A stretch of DNA of 64,000 bases from Mycobacterium sp. HUMS_12744610 (GTDB taxonomy: Bacteria; Actinomycetota; Actinomycetes; Mycobacteriales; Mycobacteriaceae): NCBI RefSeq assembly GCF_041206865.1, contig NZ_JBGEDP010000002.1, forward strand, positions 62,001 through 126,000. Reading direction: 5' to 3'. Position numbers and translations under genes: made by a program. The notes beneath the pieces were generated by a model that searched no databases, was not told the origin of the DNA, and worked only from the letters and a program-made list of their open reading frames with translations. Within the stretch, counting starts at the first letter, position 1. Every line of letters begins with the position of its first letter. This document shows, piece by piece, positions 39,734-48,644 of the stretch.

Positions 39734-40558
39734 TCAGATTCCCATCGTCCGTGGGTTGGCCAGCGGTTCCCACATTGGATCGGTAAACACGTCGAAGCCA
39801 GGCGGCACGTTCGCGGACAGTTTCGCCAGGAGCCGCAGGTGCCAGCCGGCGTCGGGACCGTTGACCGCGCGCACCGTCACGGTGGCCTGACGCCGGTCTG
39901 GGATCCGGCGGACTTCCTCGACGAGCAAGTTCGGTATCCATCCAAGGGGCACTTCGCCGCAGGCGGTCGTCAGGATGGCCCGCGGGTTGGCCCGGTTCGT
40001 CGGTTCGTCGCAAAGGCCAAGCTCGTCGCCTGGACGAAGCTCCGACAGAGTCCGCTCAAGTTCTTCCCTAGACGCCGTGGTGACGGTGTCCCCGACGACT
40101 ATGGGCCGCTCAAGGACGTGCCGCATCCCGTGCACCAGGAATCCGCACTCCAGGCGGCCAGCGGCGATACGTGGGACCGGGAAAAGCCGGATAGTGTCGC
40201 CCTGACGATGGCCGCCAGAGCGTGTGATCTGCTCCCATGGTGAAGCATCGGCACCCAACCCGAGGCGGGTCACCCAGCGGGCAAAGTCGGGCCGACGAGA
40301 ACCCATCGCACGCTGCGCGAACAGCGGGAACAGCACCGGCGACTCGTACCAGCGGTCAAGGTCGGGGAAACCAAGAAACGGGCGGAATCCAGGCACAGTC
40401 AGGGCGTTGCGGATGTAGCAGAAGCTGTATGTCTCACCGTCGAAGCCGAGTAGGCCCACCGGGGAGATCGACCGCTCGATCGGGTGCTGCCACGTCACCA
40501 CCAGCTGGCGCAGCGCTCCCGGCGCGCGCACACCACGGGTCGTGCTCGAAAACGCCAT
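39734..40558 (-). CDS. HIRAN-like domain protein
   Basis: 274 residues from the ATG at 40558 (GGAAAGG upstream). The C-terminal region RPGDELGLCDEPTNRANPRA then ILTTACGEVPLGWIPNLLVE has the pattern of HIRAN domains (conserved G, L, N-P-x-A, G-x-x-P-x-G). HIRAN binds DNA 3' ends or damaged DNA. The first 150 residues (VVTWQHPIERSISPVGLLGF, YSFCYIRNALTVPGF) resemble regions found with HIRAN in restriction-like accessory proteins. An IS605-type element sits about 100 bp upstream. Confidence 0.6.
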   Translation of the reverse strand: MAFSSTTRGVRAPGALRQLVVTWQHPIERSISPVGLLGFDGETYSFCYIRNALTVPGFRPFLGFPDLDRWYESPVLFPLFAQRAMGSRRPDFARWVTRLGLGADASPWEQITRSGGHRQGDTIRLFPVPRIAAGRLECGFLVHGMRHVLERPIVVGDTVTTASREELERTLSELRPGDELGLCDEPTNRANPRAILTTACGEVPLGWIPNLLVEEVRRIPDRRQATVTVRAVNGPDAGWHLRLLAKLSANVPPGFDVFTDPMWEPLANPRTMGI

Positions 40559-40697
40559 GTAGTGCCTTTCCGTACCCAGCGCTGCACGCCGCCGTCCTGG
40601 CTGAGGCGCGCGGCGTGCTGCTGCACTACTACTACTACTCGGAGTCTCGGACGTTTTGACTTCCTCTCCAGCGTGAACGCTGGAGATTCCTCCGGGA

Positions 40698-42080
40698 TCA
40701 TGCTGCGGTTCCCGGGATCGTTGGTTCACGCATCCGGCTACCGTGTTGGGTGCCTTGCCCTTTCGGACTGCGCGTGCTCTGTGACTCACCACGACCGCTG
40801 GTGGTGAGTCCCGCCTGTCCGGCGGTGCTGAATGCTTTGGTCAGGATGGTCAGGGCAGCGTTGCGGTCGGCGTGCTCGGTGTGCCCGCAATGGACACAGG
40901 CGAACAGCCGACCACATCCTTGGCGTGACTCGGGGTCGCGGGTGCCGCACTGGCTACAGGTTTGTGACGTGCCCGCGGCAGGCACCGCGACCAGCTGTCC
41001 GCCGTGCCGGGTGGTTTTGTACCCAAGCTGGCGGCGGATCTCGAACCATCCCTGGTCGGCTATGGACCGGTTCAGGCCGCGCTTCTGCGCGACCCGCTGA
41101 CCCGGCTGTGAGACCGTGCCTTTGACAGACTTGGACATGCTGGCAACCTTGAGGTCTTCCACCGCGACGGTGCCGTGGTTGTTGGCGAGGTCGGTGGTGA
41201 GCTTGTGGTTCCAATCCAATCGGCGGCGTGCTTGGCGCGCCTTCAACGCCGCAATCTCGGTGATGGTGCGGCGAAGCCTGTTGCTGTACCTCCCTGCATT
41301 GTGTTTCTTGGCGTAGGTGATCTGACGCGCCTTACGGCGCTCCAGTCCGGCCAGCCTCTTCTTCTCTCCCGTCGTCAGGGTGTCGGGCCGCTGCCGAGGG
41401 GAGTTTTCGTCAGAGATGAAGACTGAGCAGGCGATCCCCACATCCACCCCGACCGGGACGCCGTCGTTGACCGGACGATGTTGCGGTTCGGGCTGATACA
41501 CCCCGAACGCGATGTGCCAGCCCAGCCCGTCACGAGACACGGTGGCGTTGCGCACCGTTCCGCCCAGCGGCCGCGACAGTCGAAACCGCACCCACCCCAG
41601 CTTCGGCAGCCATACCTGCGCCATGCGTCGCGATACCCGCCGCACCTTCACCGCCTGGCCGGGGAACGGCACGGTGATCGTATGGTCGCGTTTGCGTTTC
41701 GGCTGCGGATACCCCGCCGGATGCAACGGATTCCAGAAGTTGGCGTACGCCTGATCGAGCTGTCTGAGCACTTGCTGCCCACACTGGGCCGGCAGCTCAC
41801 GCACCCAGTCATATGCACCACGCAACTCGGTGAGGTCGCGGCACTGCTCGGCCGCATGCAGCGTGACCCGCTGCGCGCCGCGATAAGCCCACTGCCGCTG
41901 CAGAAGCGCAGTGTTCCACACCGCCCGACACGTATGCGACCACGACACCAAACGATCCGCCTGCTCGCTGGTCGGGTACAGCCGGTACCGACGCGCAGTG
42001 TTGGCCTTCCCACGCGGCGGGAGACCGACCCCCAGCTCCGTCATGGCTGCAGTATCGACCACACCACCGACAGTATTCAT
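40698..42080 (-). CDS. tnpB: TnpB RNA-guided nuclease (OrfB)
   Basis: 460 residues; an alternative ATG lies at 42044. The RuvC-like acidic triad is complete: PVGVDVGIACSVF, GTVAVEDLKVASM and HADRNAALTIL. A zinc ribbon is formed by CSQCGTRDPESRQGCG with CVHCGHTEHAD. N-terminal KANTARRYRLYPTSEQADRL is the usual OrfB start. TnpB proteins cut DNA using an RNA from the element's right end; the predicted RNA covers the 3' end of the gene to about 40656. Confidence 0.93.
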   Translation of the reverse strand: MNTVGGVVDTAAMTELGVGLPPRGKANTARRYRLYPTSEQADRLVSWSHTCRAVWNTALLQRQWAYRGAQRVTLHAAEQCRDLTELRGAYDWVRELPAQCGQQVLRQLDQAYANFWNPLHPAGYPQPKRKRDHTITVPFPGQAVKVRRVSRRMAQVWLPKLGWVRFRLSRPLGGTVRNATVSRDGLGWHIAFGVYQPEPQHRPVNDGVPVGVDVGIACSVFISDENSPRQRPDTLTTGEKKRLAGLERRKARQITYAKKHNAGRYSNRLRRTITEIAALKARQARRRLDWNHKLTTDLANNHGTVAVEDLKVASMSKSVKGTVSQPGQRVAQKRGLNRSIADQGWFEIRRQLGYKTTRHGGQLVAVPAAGTSQTCSQCGTRDPESRQGCGRLFACVHCGHTEHADRNAALTILTKAFSTAGQAGLTTSGRGESQSTRSPKGQGTQHGSRMREPTIPGTAA

Positions 42081-42086
42081 TGGTTT

Positions 42087-42506
42087 ATGGCGATCAATAC
42101 GTCCTTACGCACTGGTCGACACGTGGTTTTTCTCATGCATGTGCATTTGGTCTTCGTGACCAAGTATCGGCATCCGGTGTTCACCAATACCCACCTGACC
42201 CGGATGGAAGAGATCATGGCGACGGTGTGCGAAGACTTCGAGTGCAAGCTGATCGAGTTCAACGGCGAACCCGATCACGTGCACCTACTGGTGAACTTCC
42301 CACCCAAAGTCGCGGTATCCAAGCTGGTCAATTCCCTCAAAGGTGTCTCCAGCCGCCTGCTCCGCAAGGAGTTCGAAGATCTCCGATTCGCCTACTGGAA
42401 CGGGGTCCAACTCTGGTCAGGCTCCTACTTCGCCGGATCCGTCGGCGGCGCGCCAATCTCGGTGGTACGCCAATACATCGAACAACAATCCCGCCCCACC
42501 CCGTAA
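42087..42506 (+). CDS. tnpA: TnpA, Y1 HUH transposase
   Basis: 139 residues. The HUH motif is in EPDHVHLLVNFPPK, and the catalytic Tyr in ISVVRQYIEQQ. N-terminal HVVFLMHVHLVFVTKYRHPV is diagnostic for the IS200 transposase. Longer in-frame upstream sequence overlaps tnpB antisense and was dropped. Only six bases separate it from the divergent tnpB start. Confidence 0.95.
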   Translation: MAINTSLRTGRHVVFLMHVHLVFVTKYRHPVFTNTHLTRMEEIMATVCEDFECKLIEFNGEPDHVHLLVNFPPKVAVSKLVNSLKGVSSRLLRKEFEDLRFAYWNGVQLWSGSYFAGSVGGAPISVVRQYIEQQSRPTP

Positions 42507-42694
42507 AAGAAGATTCACCGGCCCGATGGCCGGTGCCCGGGCTTCAGCCGCCGACATGGGCGAAGGCTAGCTGACGGCTCCGACGATCAACGCCGTGCCC
42601 GACCAGCCGCTCTGGTCACCAACTCGGCGCGCGATCCTCGCAGCCGGACGACCTTTCTGCCGAACCGCACTACGCACCAACATGTTTGATGCAT

Positions 42695-42877
42695 TCACTG
42701 CTCGGAATTATCAGTCGGTTCGCTCTTGGGGCCGACCGTGATCGTCGCTTTGTAGTCCTCGGGAATAACCATGACAACTGCGCCGGGGTGAAGTGCCACG
42801 TCGAAGTCGCCGACTCGAAGCACGGCTGGAGTCGTCGTGGCCGCGGCAGGGGCTTGAGGATCATCGCGCCGACCCAC
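42695..42877 (-). CDS. Small hypothetical protein
   Basis: 60 residues (MGRRDDPQAPAAATTTPAVL...). Beta-rich core FDVALHPGAVVMVIPEDYKA. Overlaps the end of the HD gene by 17 bp, probably cotranscribed. Confidence 0.5.
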   Translation of the reverse strand: MGRRDDPQAPAAATTTPAVLRVGDFDVALHPGAVVMVIPEDYKATITVGPKSEPTDNSEQ

Positions 42878-43460
42878 CTCGCGTTGTTCTTTCCCCGGCT
42901 GTCGCAGCCGCGGCGAGGATGGCGCGCGCCTCCATGATCAGGCCGGGCCCCGATGTGCTGATCGCTCGGTGCACCGGATGGCCGGCCGGGTATCGGGTAA
43001 GGACTTCTGCGATCCTGGCTCCCGGATCCACCGGCGTTCCGTCAGGGCCGGTGCACAAGTCGGCGCAGCTGAGAATCGCCAGCATCGCGTCGGCCGGCGC
43101 GGGATAGCTGACCAGAACGTCGTGGAGGCCGCGTTCTCGCGCTTCGAACAATGCACCTGTGTGGTGGGCGACCAGGCGGATAACTTCAACTGGCATGTCG
43201 CCGCCGGGAACGGTGTTGGTGGCCAGGTAGGCCGCGCCGTCGAGTGGATGAAAATCAGTGTTGATCAGGTGGGGTGCGTAGCCGATGTCGTGCAGCCAAG
43301 CTGCCGCGACGATAGTGTCAGTGTTCTCCGGCGCGAGGATCTCAGCGAGGTCCGCGGCGGCCGCCGCCACTCCGATGGTGTGCGACCACCTGCGCGGCAA
43401 CGTGTCGGCGAGAAGCTCCTCGGCGATTCGCCGCGCACGGTCAACATTCACGGTATCCAC
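42861..43460 (-). CDS. HD-domain phosphohydrolase (HDIG type)
   Basis: 199 residues. WSHTIGVAAAAADLAEILAP, then VAAAWLHDIGYAP (HD), VIRLVAHHTGALFEA (HH) and DAMLAILSCADLCTG (D) give the metal-binding residues H-HD-D in order. Likely acts on nucleotides or a signalling molecule. Followed by a small coupled gene. Confidence 0.85.
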   Translation of the reverse strand: MDTVNVDRARRIAEELLADTLPRRWSHTIGVAAAAADLAEILAPENTDTIVAAAWLHDIGYAPHLINTDFHPLDGAAYLATNTVPGGDMPVEVIRLVAHHTGALFEARERGLHDVLVSYPAPADAMLAILSCADLCTGPDGTPVDPGARIAEVLTRYPAGHPVHRAISTSGPGLIMEARAILAAAATAGERTTRGGSAR

Positions 43461-43511
43461 GATGTTGATCGTCAGCCTCGGCTAACTGGTTCTCAACAGG
43501 ACGTAGCCGGC

Positions 43512-43718
43512 TCATTTCGTCGGCGGTGAGGCTGCCCGCCACACAGGCGACCAGGTGTCGAAGCGTGTCGGGCCCAGGTACCGCAGTCCAAACCCGTTCT
43601 TGAACAAATTCGGCGAGGCGTCGTGTGCCGGATTCTCGGCGACCAACTCAAGAAAGTCGACCGCCGCGTACTCGCCATGCTCCGCGCGTGCGGCAGCAAC
43701 GTCCTCGTCAGTCTGCAA
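43512..43718 (-). CDS. Small hypothetical protein
   Basis: 68 residues from a TTG at 43718 (QTDEDVAAARAEHGEYAAVD...). Natural composition; last of a run of small coupled genes (44051 to 43512). No family. Confidence 0.4.
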   Translation of the reverse strand: MQTDEDVAAARAEHGEYAAVDFLELVAENPAHDASPNLFKNGFGLRYLGPTRFDTWSPVWRAASPPTK

Positions 43719-43815
43719 TCGACGAGTTCGCGCTCTTGGTGATCGCGTCGATGTCCCAGTCGTGCAGATTCAGTCCGACGCTGGCGATGATCTCGACGAT
43801 CCGCCGGCGACTCAA
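43708..43815 (-). CDS. 35-residue peptide
   Basis: SRRRIVEIIASVGLNLHDWD then IDAITKSANSSIAD, from a TTG at 43815 preceded by GAGGGGAG. Stop overlaps the next gene's first codons. Weak start, but the sequence looks coding. Confidence 0.35.
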   Translation of the reverse strand: MSRRRIVEIIASVGLNLHDWDIDAITKSANSSIAD

Positions 43816-44051
43816 CTCCCCTCAGTCTGAGGGCAGCACGACAGGTACGCTTGCGGCGCCGAGCTGCCGTCGACGCGGTGACCATTTTCTGGCTCGTCGA
43901 GGTCCGCCAGTACCGAGGCCTCTTCGGCCTCCAGCATGGCCACCGTCGACGCCGCCCGTCCGTACGCTGCGCGGTCCCCCGGACAAGTGCCGGGGACCAC
44001 CGGGTTCCTTATCGGTTCGGCACACAGCCAGTCTCCCTTTTTGGGTTGCAC
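43812..44051 (-). CDS. Small Cys-containing protein
   Basis: 79 residues from a GTG at 44051 (QPKKGDWLCAEPIRNPVVPG...). Acidic middle (LEAEEASVLADLDEPENGHR). First of three coupled small frames. No family. Confidence 0.4.
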   Translation of the reverse strand: MQPKKGDWLCAEPIRNPVVPGTCPGDRAAYGRAASTVAMLEAEEASVLADLDEPENGHRVDGSSAPQAYLSCCPQTEGS

Positions 44052-44180
44052 TGCAATGCTTTACGAGTCGGCCGTCCCCTTCAAGAGGCGACACAGTCCC
44101 CTAATGTGACCGCGCGACGCGCCACGCGACAGGCACCTACGCGAACCATCTGCCCCGGTGTCGAAACGCCCTTGCCACCT

Positions 44181-44197
44181 TACGGCATTACGCCGTA
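44181..44197. promoter_or_regulatory. Palindromic operator candidate
   Basis: TACGGC-ATTAC-GCCGTA, 10 bp before the ATG at 44208; a further partial half-site (GGCCGTA) touches the start. TATCGT six bases upstream of the ATG fits a leaderless -10. Confidence 0.45.
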
Positions 44198-44207
44198 TCG
44201 TGGCCGT

Positions 44208-44963
44208 ATGGGAATAGCGACGACGTTCGACCGGGGAGCAGCGCGAGCGACCCTTGTTGAACGCGGTCTCACGCCCCTCGCCGCTGACGAGTTCCTGATG
44301 CGATCCCTGCTGACGGCCACTGAGGTCGCCACGGTCCTGGGTGTCAAAGACTCCCGCGCGGCACGGGATACCTTGCGCCGCTGGGGCGTTAAGCCCATCA
44401 GCCGAGGCCCAGGACGCAGCGGTGAGAACACCTACCCCGCCGAACTCGTGTGGCAACACCACCAGAACCGCCCCGGCCGCGGCTGGCGCAAAGGCCGATC
44501 CACACCTGAAACCGACAAGAAGGACACCACCATGGACTCTGCCGCCCCGACAACAGCCCTCAGCGACGTCGAACCCTGGTACTCACACCATGACGACGTC
44601 GTCGCCCTGGCATCAGTCTTGGTCGAAGCCGACCGACTCAGCACACCACACGATGTCATCGACTTCTTCGCCAAGCCGTGGAAATGGGGCGACCAGTGGA
44701 TGATCTGGGCCGTCGCCGGCCGACCGCTCCCCCCGTCGCCAGATGACCTCGCTCAAACGCGCTTGCTCGGGCCCGGAACTCTCCGGCGTGAACTGGAGCG
44801 CAGATACCAAGACGACACGGCACAGTGGGAGGCGCTCATCATGACGTTTAACGAATTCGAAGCCGGCGACACACTCGCGCCAGACCAGCTCGACGACGCC
44901 CACGCCACGGCGAACGTCCGACCGTTCAAACGCCCGAAACGACACGGCACGAACAAGGATTGA
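44208..44963 (+). CDS. HTH-containing hypothetical protein
   Basis: 251 residues. LLTATEVATVLGVKDSRAAR then DTLRRWGVKPISRGPGRSGE is a MerR/excisionase-like helix-turn-helix. Tail region HHDDVVALASVLVEADRLST and DQWMIWAVAGRPLPPSPDDL is a separate helical domain. ATG at 44208 chosen for the HTH position and promoter; the longer upstream frame is spurious. Probably autoregulated. Confidence 0.65.
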   Translation: MGIATTFDRGAARATLVERGLTPLAADEFLMRSLLTATEVATVLGVKDSRAARDTLRRWGVKPISRGPGRSGENTYPAELVWQHHQNRPGRGWRKGRSTPETDKKDTTMDSAAPTTALSDVEPWYSHHDDVVALASVLVEADRLSTPHDVIDFFAKPWKWGDQWMIWAVAGRPLPPSPDDLAQTRLLGPGTLRRELERRYQDDTAQWEALIMTFNEFEAGDTLAPDQLDDAHATANVRPFKRPKRHGTNKD

Positions 44964-45223
44964 GGCCGACGACCACGAGCGACACCACGGTTCCGGCAAC
45001 CTATGCCGCCGACACCGACCGCGTTCCAGTCGGACTGACTGGCAGCCACCGCGATCGCTACCTCAACCTCGAACCCGAGCAGCGACGAATCTATCGGTAC
45101 CACTACGACGCCTGTGGCCGCCTCGCCTCCCACTGCTACAAGCTCGCAGACCCTCTGATCACCATTCTCCTGAGTGCCGCTCGACGGCCGACCATCACGG
45201 TGCAGCAAAGACGCCCACAGTAG
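44960..45223 (+). CDS. Small hypothetical protein, coupled
   Basis: 87 residues from a TTG overlapping the previous TGA (TTGA). RDRYLNLEPEQRRIYRYHYD then ACGRLASHCYKLADP looks coding. No family recognised. Confidence 0.45.
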   Translation: MRPTTTSDTTVPATYAADTDRVPVGLTGSHRDRYLNLEPEQRRIYRYHYDACGRLASHCYKLADPLITILLSAARRPTITVQQRRPQ

Positions 45224-45334
45224 ATCCTCTCGACTGGCTGACCAGGACCGTAACGTCAACGTCGCAGTACGAAAGCAAGCATTCGCTCGACCGTTCAGCA
45301 AACATCTTAGGAGTGGCGTCGAATTTCGACGCCT

Positions 45335-45562
45335 TCACGTCGCGTCGCGACGCATCTGCACAGCGTCCCCCGAAGTTTGGCCGCGTGATCGGGCCATGTA
45401 GGTGTCGAGGACGCGCTGCATCTCCAGGACTGCCGGCGCCGCAAGATCCAACCCGCAGGCCGCCAGCAGTTCCTGCCGCGCCGGTTCGTAACGTCGCTTC
45501 AACAGCGACGCCGCCCTGGCCGGGTCAACGTGCACCAGGTTTGTCGCAAGTCGGGAATCTAC
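45335..45562 (-). pseudogene. C-terminal half of an HD-phosphohydrolase gene cut by the integrated element
   Basis: Reads VDSRLATNLVHVDPARAASL then LKRRYEPARQELLAACGLDL to MRRDAT. DPARAxxLxxRYxPAR is typical of the C-terminus of small RelA/SpoT-type HD hydrolases. It has no start of its own; the N-terminal half lies at 60066-60425. Joining at the shared GGT gives one open frame of 195 codons. Confidence 0.8.
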
Positions 45563-45563
45563 C
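45561..45563. other. Left attachment junction of the integrative element
   Basis: On the minus strand, element DNA CGCAAGG-GGT meets host AGATTCCCGA. The GGT (ACC on plus) is shared with the right junction at 60064-60066. Exchange lies within these three bases. Confidence 0.75.
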
Positions 45564-45612
45564 CCTTGCGCTCGGGACAGGGGCCTGTACCCGAGGGTGT
45601 GGCGGCCAGGCG

Positions 45613-46287
45613 CTATAGCTTTGCCCTGTCGGGTGTCGGCGTGCGGGTGGTCGGGGTGGTGTCGAACAGGACTCGGAGGTCGGTTCCTTGGTAGGCGTTG
45701 CAGTCGACGGTGTGTCCGGCGATGTTTGCGCTGTTGGTGAATTGCCACGCGGCGGGGGTAACACCTCCGTAGGGTGCCCATCCTTCGCCGGTATTGCCGC
45801 CAGAGTCGGCGTAGATGGTTGAGGCGTAGCCGGAGCCGTCCGGGTACCCGGATGACACCAGGGCGTCGGCCAGGCCGGACAGGGTGCCGCGGCCCTGCTG
45901 CCGCCAGTACCACTGGGGGTAGTAGCCCAGCTGCACGATGATCCCGGCGGCGTTGAACGCGTCGACCACGGCGGTGAGATTAGCCAGGTCGCCGCCGTTG
46001 TCCTCCCAGTCCAGCATCGCGCGCGTTCCGCCGTTGTTGGCGTGCCAGGTTCGCACCTGCGAAGCGGGGTCGTCGGTCGTCACGTAGTGGTAACCGATGA
46101 CGGGCAGGTTATGCTGCTGGCACCATTGCCGCACCGGCGGCCAGTACGGGTCCTCGTAATAGTTGCCCTCGGACACTTTGTGGCACATCCCGCTAAAACC
46201 TTCTGGCACGAGCTGTTCCAGGAAACTAATCGCGTCCTGGACAGACGACCAGTTGTTGTTGCTGCAATCGGGGTAAAACAGCGTCAC
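45613..46287 (-). CDS. GH25-like lysozyme/lysin
   Basis: 224 residues from the GTG at 46287 (GTGA overlap). VTLFYPDCSNNNWSSVQDAI, HKVSEGNYYEDP and RTWHANNGGTRAMLDWEDNG follow the GH25-like pattern (D at strand 1, DWE acidic cluster), with GYYPQWYWRQQ and TPAAWQFTNS near the end. No signal peptide, as in mycobacteriophage lysins. It lies 50 bp inside the left junction of the element. Could cleave peptidoglycan during transfer. Confidence 0.75.
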   Translation of the reverse strand: MTLFYPDCSNNNWSSVQDAISFLEQLVPEGFSGMCHKVSEGNYYEDPYWPPVRQWCQQHNLPVIGYHYVTTDDPASQVRTWHANNGGTRAMLDWEDNGGDLANLTAVVDAFNAAGIIVQLGYYPQWYWRQQGRGTLSGLADALVSSGYPDGSGYASTIYADSGGNTGEGWAPYGGVTPAAWQFTNSANIAGHTVDCNAYQGTDLRVLFDTTPTTRTPTPDRAKL

Positions 46288-46457
46288 GGCCGGTGCCAAT
46301 GGCCGGTCTGGGCAAGATATTTGGTGATCCGCACCAGCCCATCACGGTCGCGGCGCACCTGCCAGCACAGCCCGTTATCGGTTTTGACCGCGGTGGCGAC
46401 CGCCCCGGCTTGGCGGCGAACTTCCCCGGCCCGCGTAGCATGACCATGTTTATTCAC
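46284..46457 (-). CDS. Small protein coupled to the lysin
   Basis: 57 residues from a GTG at 46457 (NKHGHATRAGEVRRQAGAVA, then NGLCWQVRRDRDGLVRITKY). The frame ends in TGA overlapping the lysin GTG. Composition changes from noise-like to clearly coding after residue 18, so the start is uncertain. Confidence 0.5.
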   Translation of the reverse strand: MNKHGHATRAGEVRRQAGAVATAVKTDNGLCWQVRRDRDGLVRITKYLAQTGHWHRP

Positions 46458-46868
46458 CGGCGACCCCTTATTCCGTCTTATTCCGTCACGTCACCGGGAA
46501 ATGGTAGCGCCGATATGCGGGCTGGCAGGTGCCCTCCACCCCACGGTTGGGTGGCTCTGGCATACGGGTGTGACCTTGGGTTCAGATCGTTGGCTTCTAC
46601 CCCGAATCCAAGCCCATAGGTCACACCCGCACCAGGAGCCACGCCGGTCATGAGACGATAAACGCCGGGGTCCCAGCCCCACACATCGGCCTTTCCGGCA
46701 CCCTGGGCGGCCGGGGGATCGCACCCCCCGGCTTCCGCCATTTCCCCCAGGGGGATGATCCGAAATGCCGGCTTCGAGCGTGGATCCTGGTGCCCGCCCC
46801 GGCCGGATGCCCGTCCTGAGCGATCCGCCCCCGCGGCCGGTCACCGGTGCCGGGACCTGCTGGCGGCG
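46458..46868. other. Non-coding stretch with a large hairpin
   Basis: About 410 bp between PE_PGRS and the small gene. GGGTGTGACCT (46566-46576) and AGGTCACACCC (46618-46628) are perfect 11-bp complements around 41 bases, with a further partly paired segment (TTGGGTTC / GAATCCAA) inside. A frame of 87 codons on the minus strand (46478-46741) is not convincing. Possible structured RNA or terminator. Confidence 0.45.
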
Positions 46869-48644
46869 CTACGGCGTTCCGTCGGTCCCTGGGGTGCCGC
46901 CGAAAAAGCCGGCGGTGCCGCCGGGACCTCCGTTGCCGCCGCTGGCACCGTCACCGCCGTTGCCGCCGTCGCCGTAGAGCGCCGGGGTGAACTTGCCGTT
47001 CATACTTGCCCCGGCGTTGCCGCCGTCGCCGCCGTGGGCGGGGTAGGCGCCGCTCCCGGCGTCACCACCGTTGCCGCCGAATCCGAACAATCCGAGGCCG
47101 TCACCGCCGTCACCGCCGTGGCCGCCGTGGCCGAGGGTGGTGTTGCCGCCGTGCCCGCCGCCACCGCCGAGACCAGCGCCTACCAATGCGGCGCCCAGGC
47201 CGCCGTCACCGCCAGCACCGCCGTGCCCGCTGGCGCCGGTAGCGGCGCCGCCGGCCCCGCCGCCCCCACCGCTGGCGATGCCCACCAACGTGGCGCCCAC
47301 ACCGCCGTCACCTCCGGCACCGCCGTGACCGCTGGCGCCGGTGGCGGCCCCGCCGGCCCCGCCGGCCCCGCCGTGATCGAGGCTGCCGCCGAACAGGGCG
47401 AGGCTGACATCCATGCCGCCGGTGCCACCGGCGCCACCGTGCAGAGCGGCGGCCCCGCCGGCCCCACCGGCCCCGCCGTGGGTGACGTCGAACCCGGCAA
47501 GCGCCAAGCCGGCGGCACCACCGCCAGTACCACCCACGCCGCCGGTGCCGTCCACATGGGTGGCAGCGCCACCGGCACCGCCAGCGCCGCCGTGCGCGAC
47601 GTCGAACCCGACGAAGGAGACGCCAGCGCCGTAACCACCGGCGCCACCCGCGCCGCCGGTGCCACCCGTCCCGGTGGCGGCACCACCGGCGCCGCCGGCG
47701 CCGCCCACCGCGTAGTCGATCCCGATTAGGCTGCGGCCCGCGCCGAGGCCGCCGGCGCCACCGTGCCCGCCGACACCGGAGGCCCCGCTGGCCGCGCCAC
47801 CGGCGCCGCCGTGCCCACCGAAACCAAGAAACAGGCCGGCGTCGCTGCCGCCCGCGCCACCGGTCCCGCCGGTGCCGGTGGTGGCGGTCCCACCGGTCCC
47901 GCCGGTGCCGCCCCACGACAGGAGAAGACCCCCGGCCCCGCCGGCCCCGCCGGTACCGCCGGCACCGGTGGTGGCGGTCCCACCGGTCCCGCCGGTGCCG
48001 CCGATACCGAACAGCAATCCCGAGACCCCACCGGCCCCACCGGCCCCGCCGGCTCCCCCGTTTCCGGCTCCTGTGGCCGGCCCTCCGGCCCCGCCGATTC
48101 CCCCGTCGCCGAACAGCCACCCCCCGGCCCCGCCGGCCCCGCCGGTGGCTCCCGGAGCGGTGCTGGCCCCGCCATGCCCGCCGTCGCCGAACAGCCACCC
48201 CCCGGCCCCACCGGCGGTGCCCACACCATCAACGGTGGTGCCGTTGGCGCCGTTGCCGAACAGCGGGCGCCCGGTGAACCGCAGGAACGGCGCGTTGATC
48301 GCCCCCGACACGTCACACTCAACGGTGTGCAGGGCCTGCAGGCGGCTGGCGCTGGCGGCCTCGGCCGCCGCGTAGGCGCCCGCACCGGAATTCAGGGTGT
48401 CCATGAACCGCTGGTGAAACACCGCCGCAGCCGCACCCGCGGCCTGATAATCGCGCGCGAACTCAGAAAACACCGCCGAGATCGCGGCCGACACCTCATC
48501 GGCGCCCGCGGCCGCGATCGCCGTGGTGGCCGGTGAGGCGGCCGCGCGGGCACTGTTCACCGCCGAACCGATACCGGCCAGATCAGACACCGCCGCTACC
48601 AGGGCTTCCGGCACCACGGCCACCGACGTCATCGACACCACCAC
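46869..48644 (-). CDS. PE_PGRS family protein
   Basis: 591 residues. A PE domain of about 100 residues ([20 protein letters not shown], then [20 protein letters not shown] and EAASASRLQ) leads to a linker ending [16 protein letters not shown]. About 430 residues of GGAGG/GTGG repeats of the PGRS type follow, with a short end [14 protein letters not shown] proteins are exported by ESX systems (mostly ESX-5) and surface-exposed. The GC-rich repeats produce long antisense frames that are not genes. It is carried by the integrative element, which is rare. Confidence 0.95.
   Translation of the reverse strand: MVVSMTSVAVVPEALVAAVSDLAGIGSAVNSARAAASPATTAIAAAGADEVSAAISAVFSEFARDYQAAGAAAAVFHQRFMDTLNSGAGAYAAAEAASASRLQALHTVECDVSGAINAPFLRFTGRPLFGNGANGTTVDGVGTAGGAGGWLFGDGGHGGASTAPGATGGAGGAGGWLFGDGGIGGAGGPATGAGNGGAGGAGGAGGVSGLLFGIGGTGGTGGTATTGAGGTGGAGGAGGLLLSWGGTGGTGGTATTGTGGTGGAGGSDAGLFLGFGGHGGAGGAASGASGVGGHGGAGGLGAGRSLIGIDYAVGGAGGAGGAATGTGGTGGAGGAGGYGAGVSFVGFDVAHGGAGGAGGAATHVDGTGGVGGTGGGAAGLALAGFDVTHGGAGGAGGAAALHGGAGGTGGMDVSLALFGGSLDHGGAGGAGGAATGASGHGGAGGDGGVGATLVGIASGGGGGAGGAATGASGHGGAGGDGGLGAALVGAGLGGGGGHGGNTTLGHGGHGGDGGDGLGLFGFGGNGGDAGSGAYPAHGGDGGNAGASMNGKFTPALYGDGGNGGDGASGGNGGPGGTAGFFGGTPGTDGTP

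Larger units (their letters stand above)
40656..42550. mobile_element. IS605-type (IS200/IS605 family) insertion sequence
   Basis: Divergent tnpA and tnpB, with a subterminal perfect hairpin near each end. On the tnpB side it is TCTCCAGCG-TGAA-CGCTGGAGA (40665-40686), adjacent to TTGAC. On the tnpA side it is CACCGGCC-CGAT-GGCCGGTG (42516-42535). No terminal inverted repeats or target duplications, as normal for this family. The outer limits are approximate because cleavage sites cannot be read exactly. Confidence 0.88.

Noticed and set aside
41478..42086. N-terminal extension of TnpA
   Set aside because: In frame but antisense to tnpB and absent from IS200-type transposases, which start at the conserved region used here.
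42695..42937. Plus-strand frame opposite the small gene and HD gene
   Set aside because: Antisense to an HD protein with intact metal motifs.
44960..45561. Element left end placed at the 44960-45223 gene
   Set aside because: The restored HD frame pins the boundary at 45561, and no repeat of the right junction occurs further left.
47180..48198. Pro/Arg-rich minus-strand frames inside PE_PGRS
   Set aside because: Alternative frames of the repeats; only one frame has the PE domain and PGRS pattern.
46755..48536. Long plus-strand frames over PE_PGRS
   Set aside because: They mirror the GC-rich repeat codons of PE_PGRS in other frames (Ala/Gly/Pro/Arg-rich) and have no ribosome site or domain.
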